From the NCBI GenBank assembly GCA_041675865.1, contig JBAYTA010000101.1, positions 1-6,552 on the forward strand: 6,552 nt of DNA, given 5' to 3'. Position 1 is the first letter of the stretch; every line of letters starts with the position of its first letter. This DNA is from DUVT01 sp041675865. GTDB lineage: Bacteria; Bacillota_I; Bacilli_A; ML615J-28; CAG-698. The notes beneath the pieces are model-generated. The model saw only the letters and a list, made by a program, of their open reading frames with translations, was not told the origin of the DNA and made no database searches. The translations under genes and the position numbers were made by a program. Positions 1 to 5,618 of the stretch are shown one piece after another.

Positions 1-1
1 C

Positions 2-352
2 AATTCTATTTTGAATAAAATAGGTGATGGTAAAACAAAAGCCTATGATTTAAGAGAATATGAAGAGTGTTATGCAGGAAGAATTCCAGGTTTTTATTGT
101 TCAAGAATAGAAGAAATTGAAGATGAAGTAGAGGCGCTTGACAGGATAGTTACCAATTTATCACTACTGTTAGGAAATAAAAAATCAACATTAATTATTT
201 TAATAGATAATGATGGAAGTTCCAGTAAATATGTTGCTGAAGAACTGTTTTCTTTAGGGTATAAAAATATCCACTATTTTAAAAGTGGATATGAAAAGTA
301 TGTAAGTTTGCAAGATAATTTTGTTCCGGAGTCTGGCGAATGTGATTGCTAA
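2..352 (+). CDS. Rhodanese-like domain protein, 5' end outside window
   Basis: The frame is open to the left edge of the window. A TTG at position 11 could be a start but has no clear ribosome site, so the gene most likely begins upstream. The protein resembles a single rhodanese (sulfurtransferase) domain: a YDLREYEE segment near the N-terminus (the usual D-x-R-xx-E-(E/F)), then AGRIPGF (usual AGHIPGA), then a beta-strand and active-site loop, then LGYKNIHYFKSGYEKY (usual GYKNVYNLEGG). In known rhodaneses the loop carries the catalytic Cys that takes the persulfide, as CxxGxR/S. Here the loop reads IDNDGSSS (around positions 203-226), with Asp at the Cys position (codon 206-208), so sulfur transfer is unlikely if this alignment is right. 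The protein ends in a Cys-containing tail, SGECDC. It may be a non-catalytic binding or signalling version of the fold. No signal peptide is visible in the part present. The family call is fairly sure; the function is unknown. Confidence 0.72.
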   Translation, partial: NSILNKIGDGKTKAYDLREYEECYAGRIPGFYCSRIEEIEDEVEALDRIVTNLSLLLGNKKSTLIILIDNDGSSSKYVAEELFSLGYKNIHYFKSGYEKYVSLQDNFVPESGECDC

Positions 353-780
353 AAAAGTGTATAGATAACCATAGATAGTAGTTATGAGATTTTAGCTTAA
401 TGATAGTTTATTTAGCAATTTAGAATAACTTTTTGGAATTTAAGCAAAATAATAGATAATTATGTAAATATCGCAAAGTAAACAAATGAATCAACAGTGC
501 CTAAATTTCGCATTTCTACAATTCAAAGGAAAGCGCTAGCTTAATAAGTCTAGTGTTTTTTTACTTATTTTTTGCGTGCTATATATATAGAGAAAATTTC
601 TTTTTACTTAACTAGTATGACACTTATCTGTTTAATTCTACTTGAATATTGTATTATTTTATATTTATTAGCTACGCTTAATATTGCCTTAGCACTATGC
701 TTTTTTATAATTGAATTAAATATTGTGATTTTTAGAACTAATAGATGAGAAAAACGAAGTCTGCAATAATGTTCACACGG
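353..780. other. Intergenic region, no supported gene
   Basis: About 430 bp of AT-rich DNA between the rhodanese-like gene and the left target duplication of the IS. The only structure I can support is the terminator at 531-562. Short open frames exist on both strands but none has a ribosome site or a recognisable product. An open frame on the minus strand at 604-804 begins inside the IS inverted repeat and is not credible as a native gene. Confidence 0.6.
531..562 (+). terminator. Rho-independent terminator
   Basis: The left arm AAGCGCTAGCTT (531-542) pairs with AAG (546-548) and CTAGTGTTT (550-558), with one bulged T at 549, two G-T pairs and a 3-nt AAT loop. A run of seven T (556-562) follows. 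The stem is GC-richer than its surroundings. It lies about 180 nt past the stop of the rhodanese-like gene and is the first convincing stop signal for that transcript. Confidence 0.7.
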
Positions 781-789
781 AAAAATTAA
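781..789. repeat. Left target-site duplication (9 bp) of IS4-family element
   Basis: AAAAATTAA lies directly outside the left inverted repeat and is repeated exactly at 2355-2363, directly outside the right one. Nine bases is within the range known for IS4-family target duplications. Both copies are identical, which suggests a fairly recent insertion. Confidence 0.88.
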
Positions 790-809
790 TTTAAGTTTCC
801 CCATTTTGA
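790..809 (+). repeat. IS4-family terminal inverted repeat, left
   Basis: This 20-bp sequence, with core GTTTCCCCATTTTGA, is the exact reverse complement of 2335-2354. Its CCCC/GGGG core stands out in such AT-rich DNA. It lies at the transposase 3' end of the element. Confidence 0.9.
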
Positions 810-832
810 ATTAATAATATTATAAAAAGAAG

Positions 833-873
833 AAAAATGAACTACTAGAGTGATTATAGTAGTTCATTTTTTT
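833..873. terminator. Bidirectional hairpin terminator inside IS, transposase 3' side
   Basis: ATGAACTACT (837-846) pairs perfectly with AGTAGTTCAT (858-867) across an 11-nt loop. Flanking A residues (833-836) pair with the following T run (868-873). On the minus strand it lies about 70 nt past the transposase stop with a T tail, so it can end the transposase transcript. On the plus strand it can stop transcription entering the IS from the left. Confidence 0.8.
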
Positions 874-943
874 ACCTAGATATGACAAAATAGAGAATGC
901 CTAAATTTTGACTTTCCCAGGTTTAGATATATGTTATCTATAT

Positions 944-2194
944 TTAAATCTTTATTCCATTTATAGTAAACAAATTCCTCTCTCGTTTTTTCTTTATCCT
1001 TACAAACTCTTTATTTATATTTTCTTTTATTATTGATATGACCTCAACTATTCCCCTTATTATTTGATAATACCAAAATTGTACCTTTTGTTTTATTGAT
1101 TTACCAGTTTTAATCATATGAATTGTATATACATCATTTTCGTTTGATAAAACTCCTAAATAACCTATCACAAATGTTATTAAACTATTTAAGTTTCTTA
1201 TACTTGATAAGCTTCTAACTAATAGCTTTTCAAAGTTAAACTGCTGTTTCTTAAATTTAAAGTATTCTTCAATTCTCCATCTTGATAAATAATCTCTTAC
1301 TACTTTAATTAAATCTTGTTTACTCTTTATACTTTTATTCGTAAGTAACTTAAATGGTATATTTCCAATCCCATACATGACAACTAATGTCATATCATCT
1401 TTAAATCCAGATAATTTTACTTTGGTATGGCTTACTTTACATTCATATGATTCATCATTAAACATAACTGTTATATTTGTTTTACCTTTTATGTTTAATA
1501 CTACATTATCAATAGACTTTCTTTTTTTCTGATGAATGACTTTTCTTGTTTTCTTCATTCTTATAATATATTTAAGTTTGTTTTTAGTTAAATATCTTAA
1601 CACTGCATTAGAATCAAAACCTCTATCCATAACATATGTACCACTTGTACCAAAGTTTTCAATGTTTTTATCTAGCGCTTTAAACAAAATATCATTTTGA
1701 CTAATAAAACCGGGTTCCAATTGACTCCATACATTTGAATAAGTACTTATTGGTTGTTTGTTTTTATTTAGTGCTGTAATCTCTGTCATATAATACCCCT
1801 TCGCATAAGAGTTATCTCTAGATCCATCAACTATGTCAGCTAAATACTCTAACTTTTGACTTGCAACTTTAACTATATCTGAATGATCCACGCAAAAGAT
1901 AGTATCTTTATTGATACGTGGTTTAATAGTTTGAATGTAATTGTTATAAACAAGATCCATTTGTTTAAAGTTATTTAAATTTCTAGATAATCTATCAATG
2001 GATTTCTTAATTGTAATTGATTCATTTAAACTTCTTGCTATATCAGATAAGTACGATGAACTACCAGCTGTTCGACCATAAATCATTTGAGTAACAAACT
2101 TCAAATCAGTTCTAAATAATCCTAAAGTAAGTTTATTTGAATAATTTAATAAATCTGCTTTCACTTTTTTACTTAATGTGTTATAATTAATCAT
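944..2194 (-). CDS. IS4-family DDE transposase
   Basis: This 416-residue transposase cuts and joins the IS ends using a DDE metal centre. The predicted triad is Asp103 in CVDHSDI, Asp190 in YVMDRGFD and Glu309 in YLSRWRIEEYFKFKK. The last motif matches the IS4 signature Y-(2)-R-(3)-E-(6)-K exactly (Tyr302, Arg305, Glu309, Lys316). The N-terminal ~90 residues, helical and basic, probably bind the inverted repeats. The C-terminus is Lys/Arg-rich. I chose the ATG at 2194 because GAGAGG (2207-2202 on the minus strand) sits 7 nt upstream; an in-frame start 11 codons earlier (2227) has no such site. The reading frame is undisturbed and all catalytic residues are present, so the protein is probably functional. 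Full length fits the family. Assignment to a subgroup within IS4 is not possible by eye. Confidence 0.92.
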   Translation of the reverse strand: MINYNTLSKKVKADLLNYSNKLTLGLFRTDLKFVTQMIYGRTAGSSSYLSDIARSLNESITIKKSIDRLSRNLNNFKQMDLVYNNYIQTIKPRINKDTIFCVDHSDIVKVASQKLEYLADIVDGSRDNSYAKGYYMTEITALNKNKQPISTYSNVWSQLEPGFISQNDILFKALDKNIENFGTSGTYVMDRGFDSNAVLRYLTKNKLKYIIRMKKTRKVIHQKKRKSIDNVVLNIKGKTNITVMFNDESYECKVSHTKVKLSGFKDDMTLVVMYGIGNIPFKLLTNKSIKSKQDLIKVVRDYLSRWRIEEYFKFKKQQFNFEKLLVRSLSSIRNLNSLITFVIGYLGVLSNENDVYTIHMIKTGKSIKQKVQFWYYQIIRGIVEVISIIKENINKEFVRIKKKRERNLFTINGIKI

Positions 2195-2201
2195 AAAAAG
2201 A

Positions 2202-2207
2202 CCTCTC
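2202..2207 (-). promoter_or_regulatory. Ribosome binding site of IS transposase
   Basis: GAGAGG on the minus strand, 7 nt before the ATG at 2194. It decides between this start and the ATG-like start 33 nt further upstream. Confidence 0.7.
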
Positions 2208-2250
2208 GTATAAGTATTTATAGACACAAATGGTATTCATCTATATTTAT

Positions 2251-2279
2251 ATTATACCATATTTTGGTCTTTTTTTCTA
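2251..2279 (-). promoter_or_regulatory. Transposase promoter
   Basis: Read on the minus strand, TAGAAA (2279-2274) and TATAAT (2256-2251) are 17 bp apart. The -10 is preceded by TGG, giving an extended TGnTATAAT. Transcription would begin near 2244, about 50 nt before the transposase start. Confidence 0.65.
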
Positions 2280-2295
2280 TTGGTATAGGTTAACT

Positions 2296-2321
2296 AAAAG
2301 CAGCACAAAAGTGCTGCTTTT
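2296..2321. terminator. Hairpin terminator inside IS, transposase 5' side
   Basis: AAAAGCAGCAC (2296-2306) pairs perfectly with GTGCTGCTTTT (2311-2321) around an AAAA loop. It is symmetric enough to work on both strands. On the minus strand it lies upstream of the transposase promoter, where it would block outside transcripts from reading into the transposase, a known protective arrangement in insertion sequences. On the plus strand it insulates the downstream protease gene from transcripts leaving the IS. Confidence 0.75.
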
Positions 2322-2334
2322 CTAAACTTAAAAA

Positions 2335-2354
2335 TCAAAATGGGGAAACTTAAA
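2335..2354 (-). repeat. IS4-family terminal inverted repeat, right
   Basis: Exact 20-bp reverse complement of 790-809; core TCAAAATGGGGAAAC. It lies at the transposase 5' end of the element and is followed at once by the second 9-bp target copy. Confidence 0.9.
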
Positions 2355-2363
2355 AAAAATTAA
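2355..2363. repeat. Right target-site duplication (9 bp) of IS4-family element
   Basis: AAAAATTAA, identical to 781-789 and directly abutting the right inverted repeat. Confidence 0.88.
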
Positions 2364-2366
2364 GTG

Positions 2367-2395
2367 TTTACAATTAAAAATAAGCATGTTAATAT
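2367..2395 (+). promoter_or_regulatory. Predicted promoter of the protease gene
   Basis: TTTACA (2367-2372) and TAATAT (2390-2395) are exactly 17 bp apart; the -35 differs from TTGACA at one base and the -10 matches TATAAT at four of six. It starts 3 bp beyond the right target copy of the IS, so the promoter core survived the insertion, but whatever lay upstream is now IS DNA. The leader to the start codon would be about 80 nt. Confidence 0.5.
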
Positions 2396-2468
2396 ATTGC
2401 TATCAAAGAATGAATCTATTTGTTTTATTGTTAGATTCTTGAAATTTACTAGAACCAAAAAAATTATG

Positions 2469-2474
2469 AAGGGA
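2469..2474 (+). promoter_or_regulatory. Ribosome binding site of protease gene
   Basis: AAGGGA ends 9 nt before the ATG at 2484. It supports this start over a GTG at 2364 (next to the IS target copy, before the promoter) and over the ATG at 2466, which has no such site. Confidence 0.65.
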
Positions 2475-2483
2475 AACTATTTT

Positions 2484-3842
2484 ATGGGTTTAAAAAAAAG
2501 AATGAAGTATTTAAAGTTGCTTCTTATTTTAGTTATTTTTCTTGCATTGTTTTTTGTAAAAAACGATAGCTTAATTATCAAAGCTTTCTATGAGTACCGA
2601 AGCGAAGACCAGACGGTTGTTGAACCAATGAGGGATGTACACCTCGATATAATATCTAGTTCCAAGGAAGAAATCCGAGTAGCAATAATTTTTTGTGGGA
2701 ATAAAGGATACAATCCAGAGGGTGAATTGGATGATGATAGAACTTACTTAGAGGTAAGTAATAGTTTTAATTTTGAGTCTTTAGATATTAATTGTAGTAG
2801 AGTTTTTATTAGTAAATATACCCCATTTGTATTTTGCGTTTTTAATAATCCAACTATGTTTGATATGAATAGTATAATTTATAGACTATCAGAAAGCGAC
2901 AGAGTAGAAAACATCTATATAAGTAAAAATTTTAAAAGGGGTATTGAACCAATCAGTATTGATGAATTAGATTTACAAGAAAGTGTTTATCAACCACAAG
3001 GTGTTGACTTAAGGGATATACCATATGACTATTTTCCAAATGGAACAAGTTTAACTGGTGAAGGGGTAAATATTGGTGTTTTAGATATTGGGATTTTCGA
3101 CTCAGAACACCCAAATTTTTCTGAAATCAATGCTTATAATTTAACTTCTGATTATGATGGGAATTATACTAGTGACGAAATTCATCCTATAATGGTAGCA
3201 TCTATTTTAGGTGGTAAATACGGGATTGCAAATAAAGCTAGTATATATTTTGCTGACGCAAATTCAGATGATGGTTTTTATGCAATTGAAAAACTTATTT
3301 TTGCTGGAGTAGATATTGTTAACATGAGTGTTTCTTTAGAGGAACTCTCATTATTAGGACATTTTTCTTACCATGATTTTCTTTATATGGAGTGTATTTC
3401 ATATGCAACTAACGTAATACTAGTTGGTGTTACAGGCAATGACCTTAGTATAAATGGGGCCCCGGGTAATGTTGGTCAACCTGGGAATACTACGACGGTT
3501 ATAAGTGTTGGGTCTATAGACCTAAACGGTATGCCAAGTAATTTTTCAAACTACCGTAGATATAATTACTATCAAATATCTAAATCAAAACCCGAAATTG
3601 TTGCAGTAGGTGAAAACAGAGTAGTACCCGGTGTGGGAACTGATTCTGGGACTAGTTATAGTGCTCCAGCTATAACAGGTACTATAGCACTACTAATTGA
3701 AAAACATGGAGAATTAATAAATCCTCAATCAGCGTTAGCTCTACTTTTAGCATCTTCCTCAGATGATGTTAATACAGGTCAAACTATAATAAATGGAACT
3801 GTTATTACCAATAACAAAAAAGCTGGTGGAGATCTTAGATAG
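2484..3842 (+). CDS. Subtilisin-like serine protease, catalytic part (452 aa)
   Basis: This is the portion translated if the TAG at 3840-3842 stops synthesis. Residues 1-25 are a basic stretch (MGLKKRMKYLK) plus a hydrophobic segment, a signal peptide or membrane anchor, so the enzyme should act outside the membrane. Residues ~60-160 are a pro-region-like N-terminal part that I do not recognise. The S8 domain follows: Asp201 in GVLDIGIFDSEHP, His234 in DEIHPIMVASILGG (the usual HGTHVAG, with only the catalytic His kept of the HGTH), oxyanion Asn319 in GVTGND, and Ser391 in GTSYSAPAITG. All catalytic residues are present, so the truncated product could in principle be active, but it ends just before the conserved GAGRLD strand that helps complete the fold. 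A role in processing surface or host proteins is inference only. Confidence 0.82.
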   Translation: MGLKKRMKYLKLLLILVIFLALFFVKNDSLIIKAFYEYRSEDQTVVEPMRDVHLDIISSSKEEIRVAIIFCGNKGYNPEGELDDDRTYLEVSNSFNFESLDINCSRVFISKYTPFVFCVFNNPTMFDMNSIIYRLSESDRVENIYISKNFKRGIEPISIDELDLQESVYQPQGVDLRDIPYDYFPNGTSLTGEGVNIGVLDIGIFDSEHPNFSEINAYNLTSDYDGNYTSDEIHPIMVASILGGKYGIANKASIYFADANSDDGFYAIEKLIFAGVDIVNMSVSLEELSLLGHFSYHDFLYMECISYATNVILVGVTGNDLSINGAPGNVGQPGNTTTVISVGSIDLNGMPSNFSNYRRYNYYQISKSKPEIVAVGENRVVPGVGTDSGTSYSAPAITGTIALLIEKHGELINPQSALALLLASSSDDVNTGQTIINGTVITNNKKAGGDLR

Positions 3843-4421
3843 CGCACTGGTGCCGGAAGATTAGATATTGAAGCTGTACTTGAGATACCTAGTTCCAATA
3901 TTAGAACTAATATTGATGTTAATTCAGATGGTTTATATGAAGATATTAATTTAAATTTAGGGGATACAGTGATAATCTCAATGGTTTACAATAGAACTTT
4001 TGCGCCATATGATTGGCATATAAATCATGTTTGGGGAGAAGATGATATAACAAATATAAGTTTAAATCCATTTACTAATGTTGATTTATATTTAAAAAAA
4101 GGTGTTGAAGTATTAGATGTTTCTAGCTATAGTTATTCTAATATCCAATTTATTAGAACTACTGTTTCTCAAACAACTAATTACAATATTTCGTCATCAG
4201 GGTGGGAAAATGTCCTAGCAGGCTCAGTACTAAATTATGCGATATATATAGAGCACAATTGTCAAAACCCAGTCCAGTATAATGCTATTTATCACTTATA
4301 TACTTGCTGTGATATTTTAGAACGCCATAGCTTCTATTATGCTTATGGCCAATTTATTTGTGATAAATGCGGGTATGTTCAGAAAACTCCACCTGTAGAT
4401 CCTGAAAGTCAAAATAATTAA
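3843..4421 (+). pseudogene. Detached C-terminal part of the protease, with Cys-rich tail
   Basis: These 192 codons continue the protease frame after the TAG. They begin with GAGRLDIEAVLEIP, the end of the subtilase domain, then a beta-rich region of about 130 residues, probably a C-terminal accessory domain (for example with DINLNLGDTVIIS and VLAGSVLNYAIYIEHN). The end holds HLYTCC...ERHSFYY...FICDKCGYVQ, with His and Cys pairs (CC, then CDKC) laid out like a small metal-binding knuckle, followed by a Pro-rich end. The only start-like codon is a GTG at 3969 without a ribosome site, so independent translation is unlikely. The domain family of the tail is not recognised. Confidence 0.65.
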
Positions 4422-4439
4422 TATTTATAATATTAATTA
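4415..4439. repeat. All-AT perfect inverted repeat after protease stop
   Basis: An 11-bp arm (4415-4425) pairs perfectly with 4429-4439 around a 3-nt TAT loop. It overlaps the protease TAA stop. It has no GC pairs and no T tail, so it is at best a weak terminator; it could also be an RNA-stabilising hairpin. Confidence 0.5.
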
Positions 4440-4464
4440 ACAATAGAATGTATTATAATAATAT
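4437..4464 (+). promoter_or_regulatory. Possible promoter of the LRR lipoprotein gene
   Basis: TTAACA (4437-4442) and TAATAT (4459-4464) are 16 bp apart, the same -10 version as in the predicted protease promoter. Two TATAAT hexamers nearby (4454-4459 and 4476-4481) lack a good -35 but could serve instead. The region is so AT-rich that chance matches are likely. Confidence 0.35.
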
Positions 4465-4488
4465 TGTTTTATGAGTATAATGAAATAC

Positions 4489-4495
4489 AAGGAGG
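4489..4495 (+). promoter_or_regulatory. Ribosome binding site of LRR lipoprotein gene
   Basis: AAGGAGG ends 8 nt before the ATG at 4504. It fixes the start there rather than at the in-frame ATG at 4471, and this start places the lipobox at the normal distance. Confidence 0.85.
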
Positions 4496-4503
4496 TTAGT
4501 TAT

Positions 4504-5310
4504 ATGAAAAGGATTTTAAGTATTGGTGTGGTTGTTTTACTGCTATTTTTATCAGCTTGTTTTAGTGATGATGGAGATAGTTTAAAATTTGAAAAAATTG
4601 ATGATGATACTTGTAGAGTTATTGGATATATTAAAGATAATAAAAATAAGACTAGGTATAAAATACCTAAGTATTATGAAGAAATGTTGGTTATAGAAAT
4701 AGGGCAGTGGGCTTTTAGAGATAATGAATCTGTTGAAAATATTATATTACCAGATAGTATAATAACTATTGAAGTAGTTGCTTTTCAAAGATGTAAAAAC
4801 TTAAAAAAGATTAATATACCAAAAAGTGTAACTAAAATTAAAGATGGAGCATTTACTGACTGTGAATCTCTAAAGAAAATAGCAATCCCAAATAGTGTTG
4901 AAAATTTAGGGGAAAGAATATTTTCTGGATGTATTTCACTTAAAGATGTGGAATTACCAAGCGATATAAAGGTGCTTCCTAGTGGGATCTTTGGAAAATG
5001 TGAATCGCTAGTTGGAATTTATTTACCAGAAAGTATTGAAAAAATTGAAAGTTCTGCATTCCTTAACTGTACTGCATTAAAAGAAATAGTGCTTCCATCA
5101 AAACTTACAGAAATAGAATCGTTTGCATTTTCATATTGCGACTCGTTAGAAAAAATAGTATTACCAAAAAGTGTTACTATATTAGATAAAGAAACATTCC
5201 ATTTTAATGCAAAACTTAAAATATATTGTGAGGCAGATGAAAAACCAGTTGGTTGGCATAATAGTTGGTTACGCCCAGCAACAGAAGTTATTTGGTCGTA
5301 TAAAGGGTAG
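4504..5310 (+). CDS. BspA-type leucine-rich-repeat lipoprotein
   Basis: This 268-residue surface protein begins MKRILSIG, continues with a hydrophobic stretch and has the lipobox LSAC at residues 16-19, so Cys19 should be lipidated and the protein anchored outside the membrane. Residues ~25-69 form a short cap. Residues 70-230 are seven consecutive repeats of exactly 23 residues with the LRR_5/BspA pattern AFxxCxxLxxIxLPxSVxxIxxx, and no insertions between them. Repeats 2-7 carry Cys at the fifth position (97, 120, 143, 166, 189, 212). The end (IYCEADEKPVGW...VIWSYKG) is the ending often seen in bacterial LRR_5 proteins, which argues that its TAG is a true stop. BspA-type proteins are known in binding to host or neighbouring-cell proteins; the ligand here is unknown. 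It follows the protease gene by 82 bp on the same strand and has its own ribosome site and terminator. Confidence 0.9.
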   Translation: MKRILSIGVVVLLLFLSACFSDDGDSLKFEKIDDDTCRVIGYIKDNKNKTRYKIPKYYEEMLVIEIGQWAFRDNESVENIILPDSIITIEVVAFQRCKNLKKINIPKSVTKIKDGAFTDCESLKKIAIPNSVENLGERIFSGCISLKDVELPSDIKVLPSGIFGKCESLVGIYLPESIEKIESSAFLNCTALKEIVLPSKLTEIESFAFSYCDSLEKIVLPKSVTILDKETFHFNAKLKIYCEADEKPVGWHNSWLRPATEVIWSYKG

Positions 5311-5324
5311 TATAGAGTAGCTAT

Positions 5325-5377
5325 AAATAGAGTTGACTTTTTTAAACTACATGTCTAAGTTAACTCTATTTTAATTT
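5325..5377 (+). terminator. Terminator of the LRR lipoprotein gene
   Basis: AAATAGAGTTGACTT (5325-5339) pairs with AAGTTAACTCTATTT (5357-5371): 15 bp with one G-T pair and a 17-nt loop, followed by TAATTTT. It starts 14 nt after the TAG stop. Confidence 0.8.
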
Positions 5378-5497
5378 TACATTGCTATTGTTATTTAAGA
5401 TGCATTTAGTTCCTGTTTATGGTTTATGTAACGATATTTATCTTTAAATATAAATAATAAATAGAATAACCGAATCAATTTTGAATTTTATAAAATT

Positions 5498-5553
5498 AAA
5501 AGAGTTAATTTAGTAAATATACAATGATTATTTTACTAATTAACTCTTTTTTT
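5498..5553. terminator. Strong bidirectional hairpin terminator
   Basis: AAAAGAGTTAATT (5498-5510) and AGTAAA (5512-5517) pair with TTTACT (5532-5537) and AATTAACTCTTTT (5538-5550), with one bulged T at 5511, a 14-nt loop and T tails in both directions. It can end plus-strand transcripts from the LRR gene as a second stop and minus-strand transcripts from the transposase remnant. Confidence 0.75.
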
Positions 5554-5574
5554 AATTTATCGTATTATAAAACT

Positions 5575-5593
5575 TGGTGATGTGAAATCACCA
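5575..5593 (-). terminator. Short hairpin after the transposase remnant
   Basis: TGGTGAT (5575-5581) pairs perfectly with ATCACCA (5587-5593) around a 5-nt loop. On the minus strand it lies 25 nt past the transposase stop and is followed by AGTTTTATA, a weak T tail. It could be the transposase terminator or part of the original IS end. Confidence 0.45.
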
Positions 5594-5618
5594 AAAATCT
5601 ATTAAATTAATGAAAATA

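Larger units (their letters stand above)
790..2354 (-). mobile_element. Complete IS4-family insertion sequence, 1,565 bp
   Basis: The element is bounded by perfect 20-bp inverted repeats (790-809 and 2335-2354), themselves bounded by a perfect 9-bp direct repeat. It contains one transposase gene on the minus strand (944-2194), an outward-to-inward promoter (2251-2279), and a hairpin terminator near each end (833-873 and 2296-2321). Length, single-gene layout, repeat length and duplication length all fit the IS4 family, as does the Y-2-R-3-E-6-K signature in the transposase. No internal stop or truncation is visible, so it may still be active. It inserted between the rhodanese-like gene and the protease gene, just upstream of the predicted protease promoter. 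Removing the IS and one target copy restores a continuous intergenic sequence. Confidence 0.9.
2484..4421 (+). pseudogene. Exported S8 subtilisin-like protease gene split by an in-frame TAG
   Basis: The same reading frame runs from the ATG at 2484 to the TAA at 4419-4421 with a single interruption, TAG at 3840-3842 (codon 453 of 645). Directly after the TAG, without frame change, comes RTGAGRLDIEAVLE, which is the conserved GAGrLd-(x)-A segment that follows the catalytic Ser region in many subtilases. The two halves are therefore one gene. No indel is needed: one base substitution (for example CAG, GAG, AAG or TAT/TAC to TAG) explains the break. The rest of the frame looks undamaged, so the mutation is recent, or the stop is read through at some level, or it is a base-call error. 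Next downstream is the LRR lipoprotein gene, 82 bp away in the same direction. Confidence 0.82.
5378..5618. other. Intergenic region between LRR gene and transposase remnant
   Basis: No credible gene. It contains the hairpins at 5498-5553 and 5575-5593. The 3' end of the ISAs1-type element should lie somewhere here, but I cannot identify its inverted repeat because the partner end is lost. Confidence 0.5.

Noticed and set aside
745..789. Small plus-strand open frame MRKTKSAIMFTRKN
   Set aside because: Only 14 codons, no ribosome site, ends in the target duplication; chance-level.
604..804. Minus-strand open frame of 66 codons
   Set aside because: Its first codons lie in the IS left inverted repeat and cross the target duplication, there is no ribosome site, and the product resembles nothing I recognise.
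498..920. Similar short strings TGCCTAAATTT near 499 and near 898
   Set aside because: Match is about 11 bases in AT-rich DNA, one copy inside and one outside the IS, with no extension; treated as chance.
2364..2483. N-terminal extension of the protease from a GTG at 2364
   Set aside because: It would begin beside the IS target copy and upstream of the predicted transcription start. The ATG at 2484 has AAGGGA 9 nt upstream and yields a proper signal-peptide N-terminus.
3969..4421. Separate 150-residue gene starting at GTG 3969
   Set aside because: It is in the same frame as the protease, the frame is open back to the TAG at 3842, and there is no ribosome site at 3969. It is the detached C-terminus.
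2484..5310. Mycoplasma MIB-MIP immunoglobulin-cleaving system
   Set aside because: The protease here is of S8 subtilisin type with DIG/H/GTS motifs and the partner is an LRR_5 lipoprotein; neither shows MIB or MIP features that I recognise.
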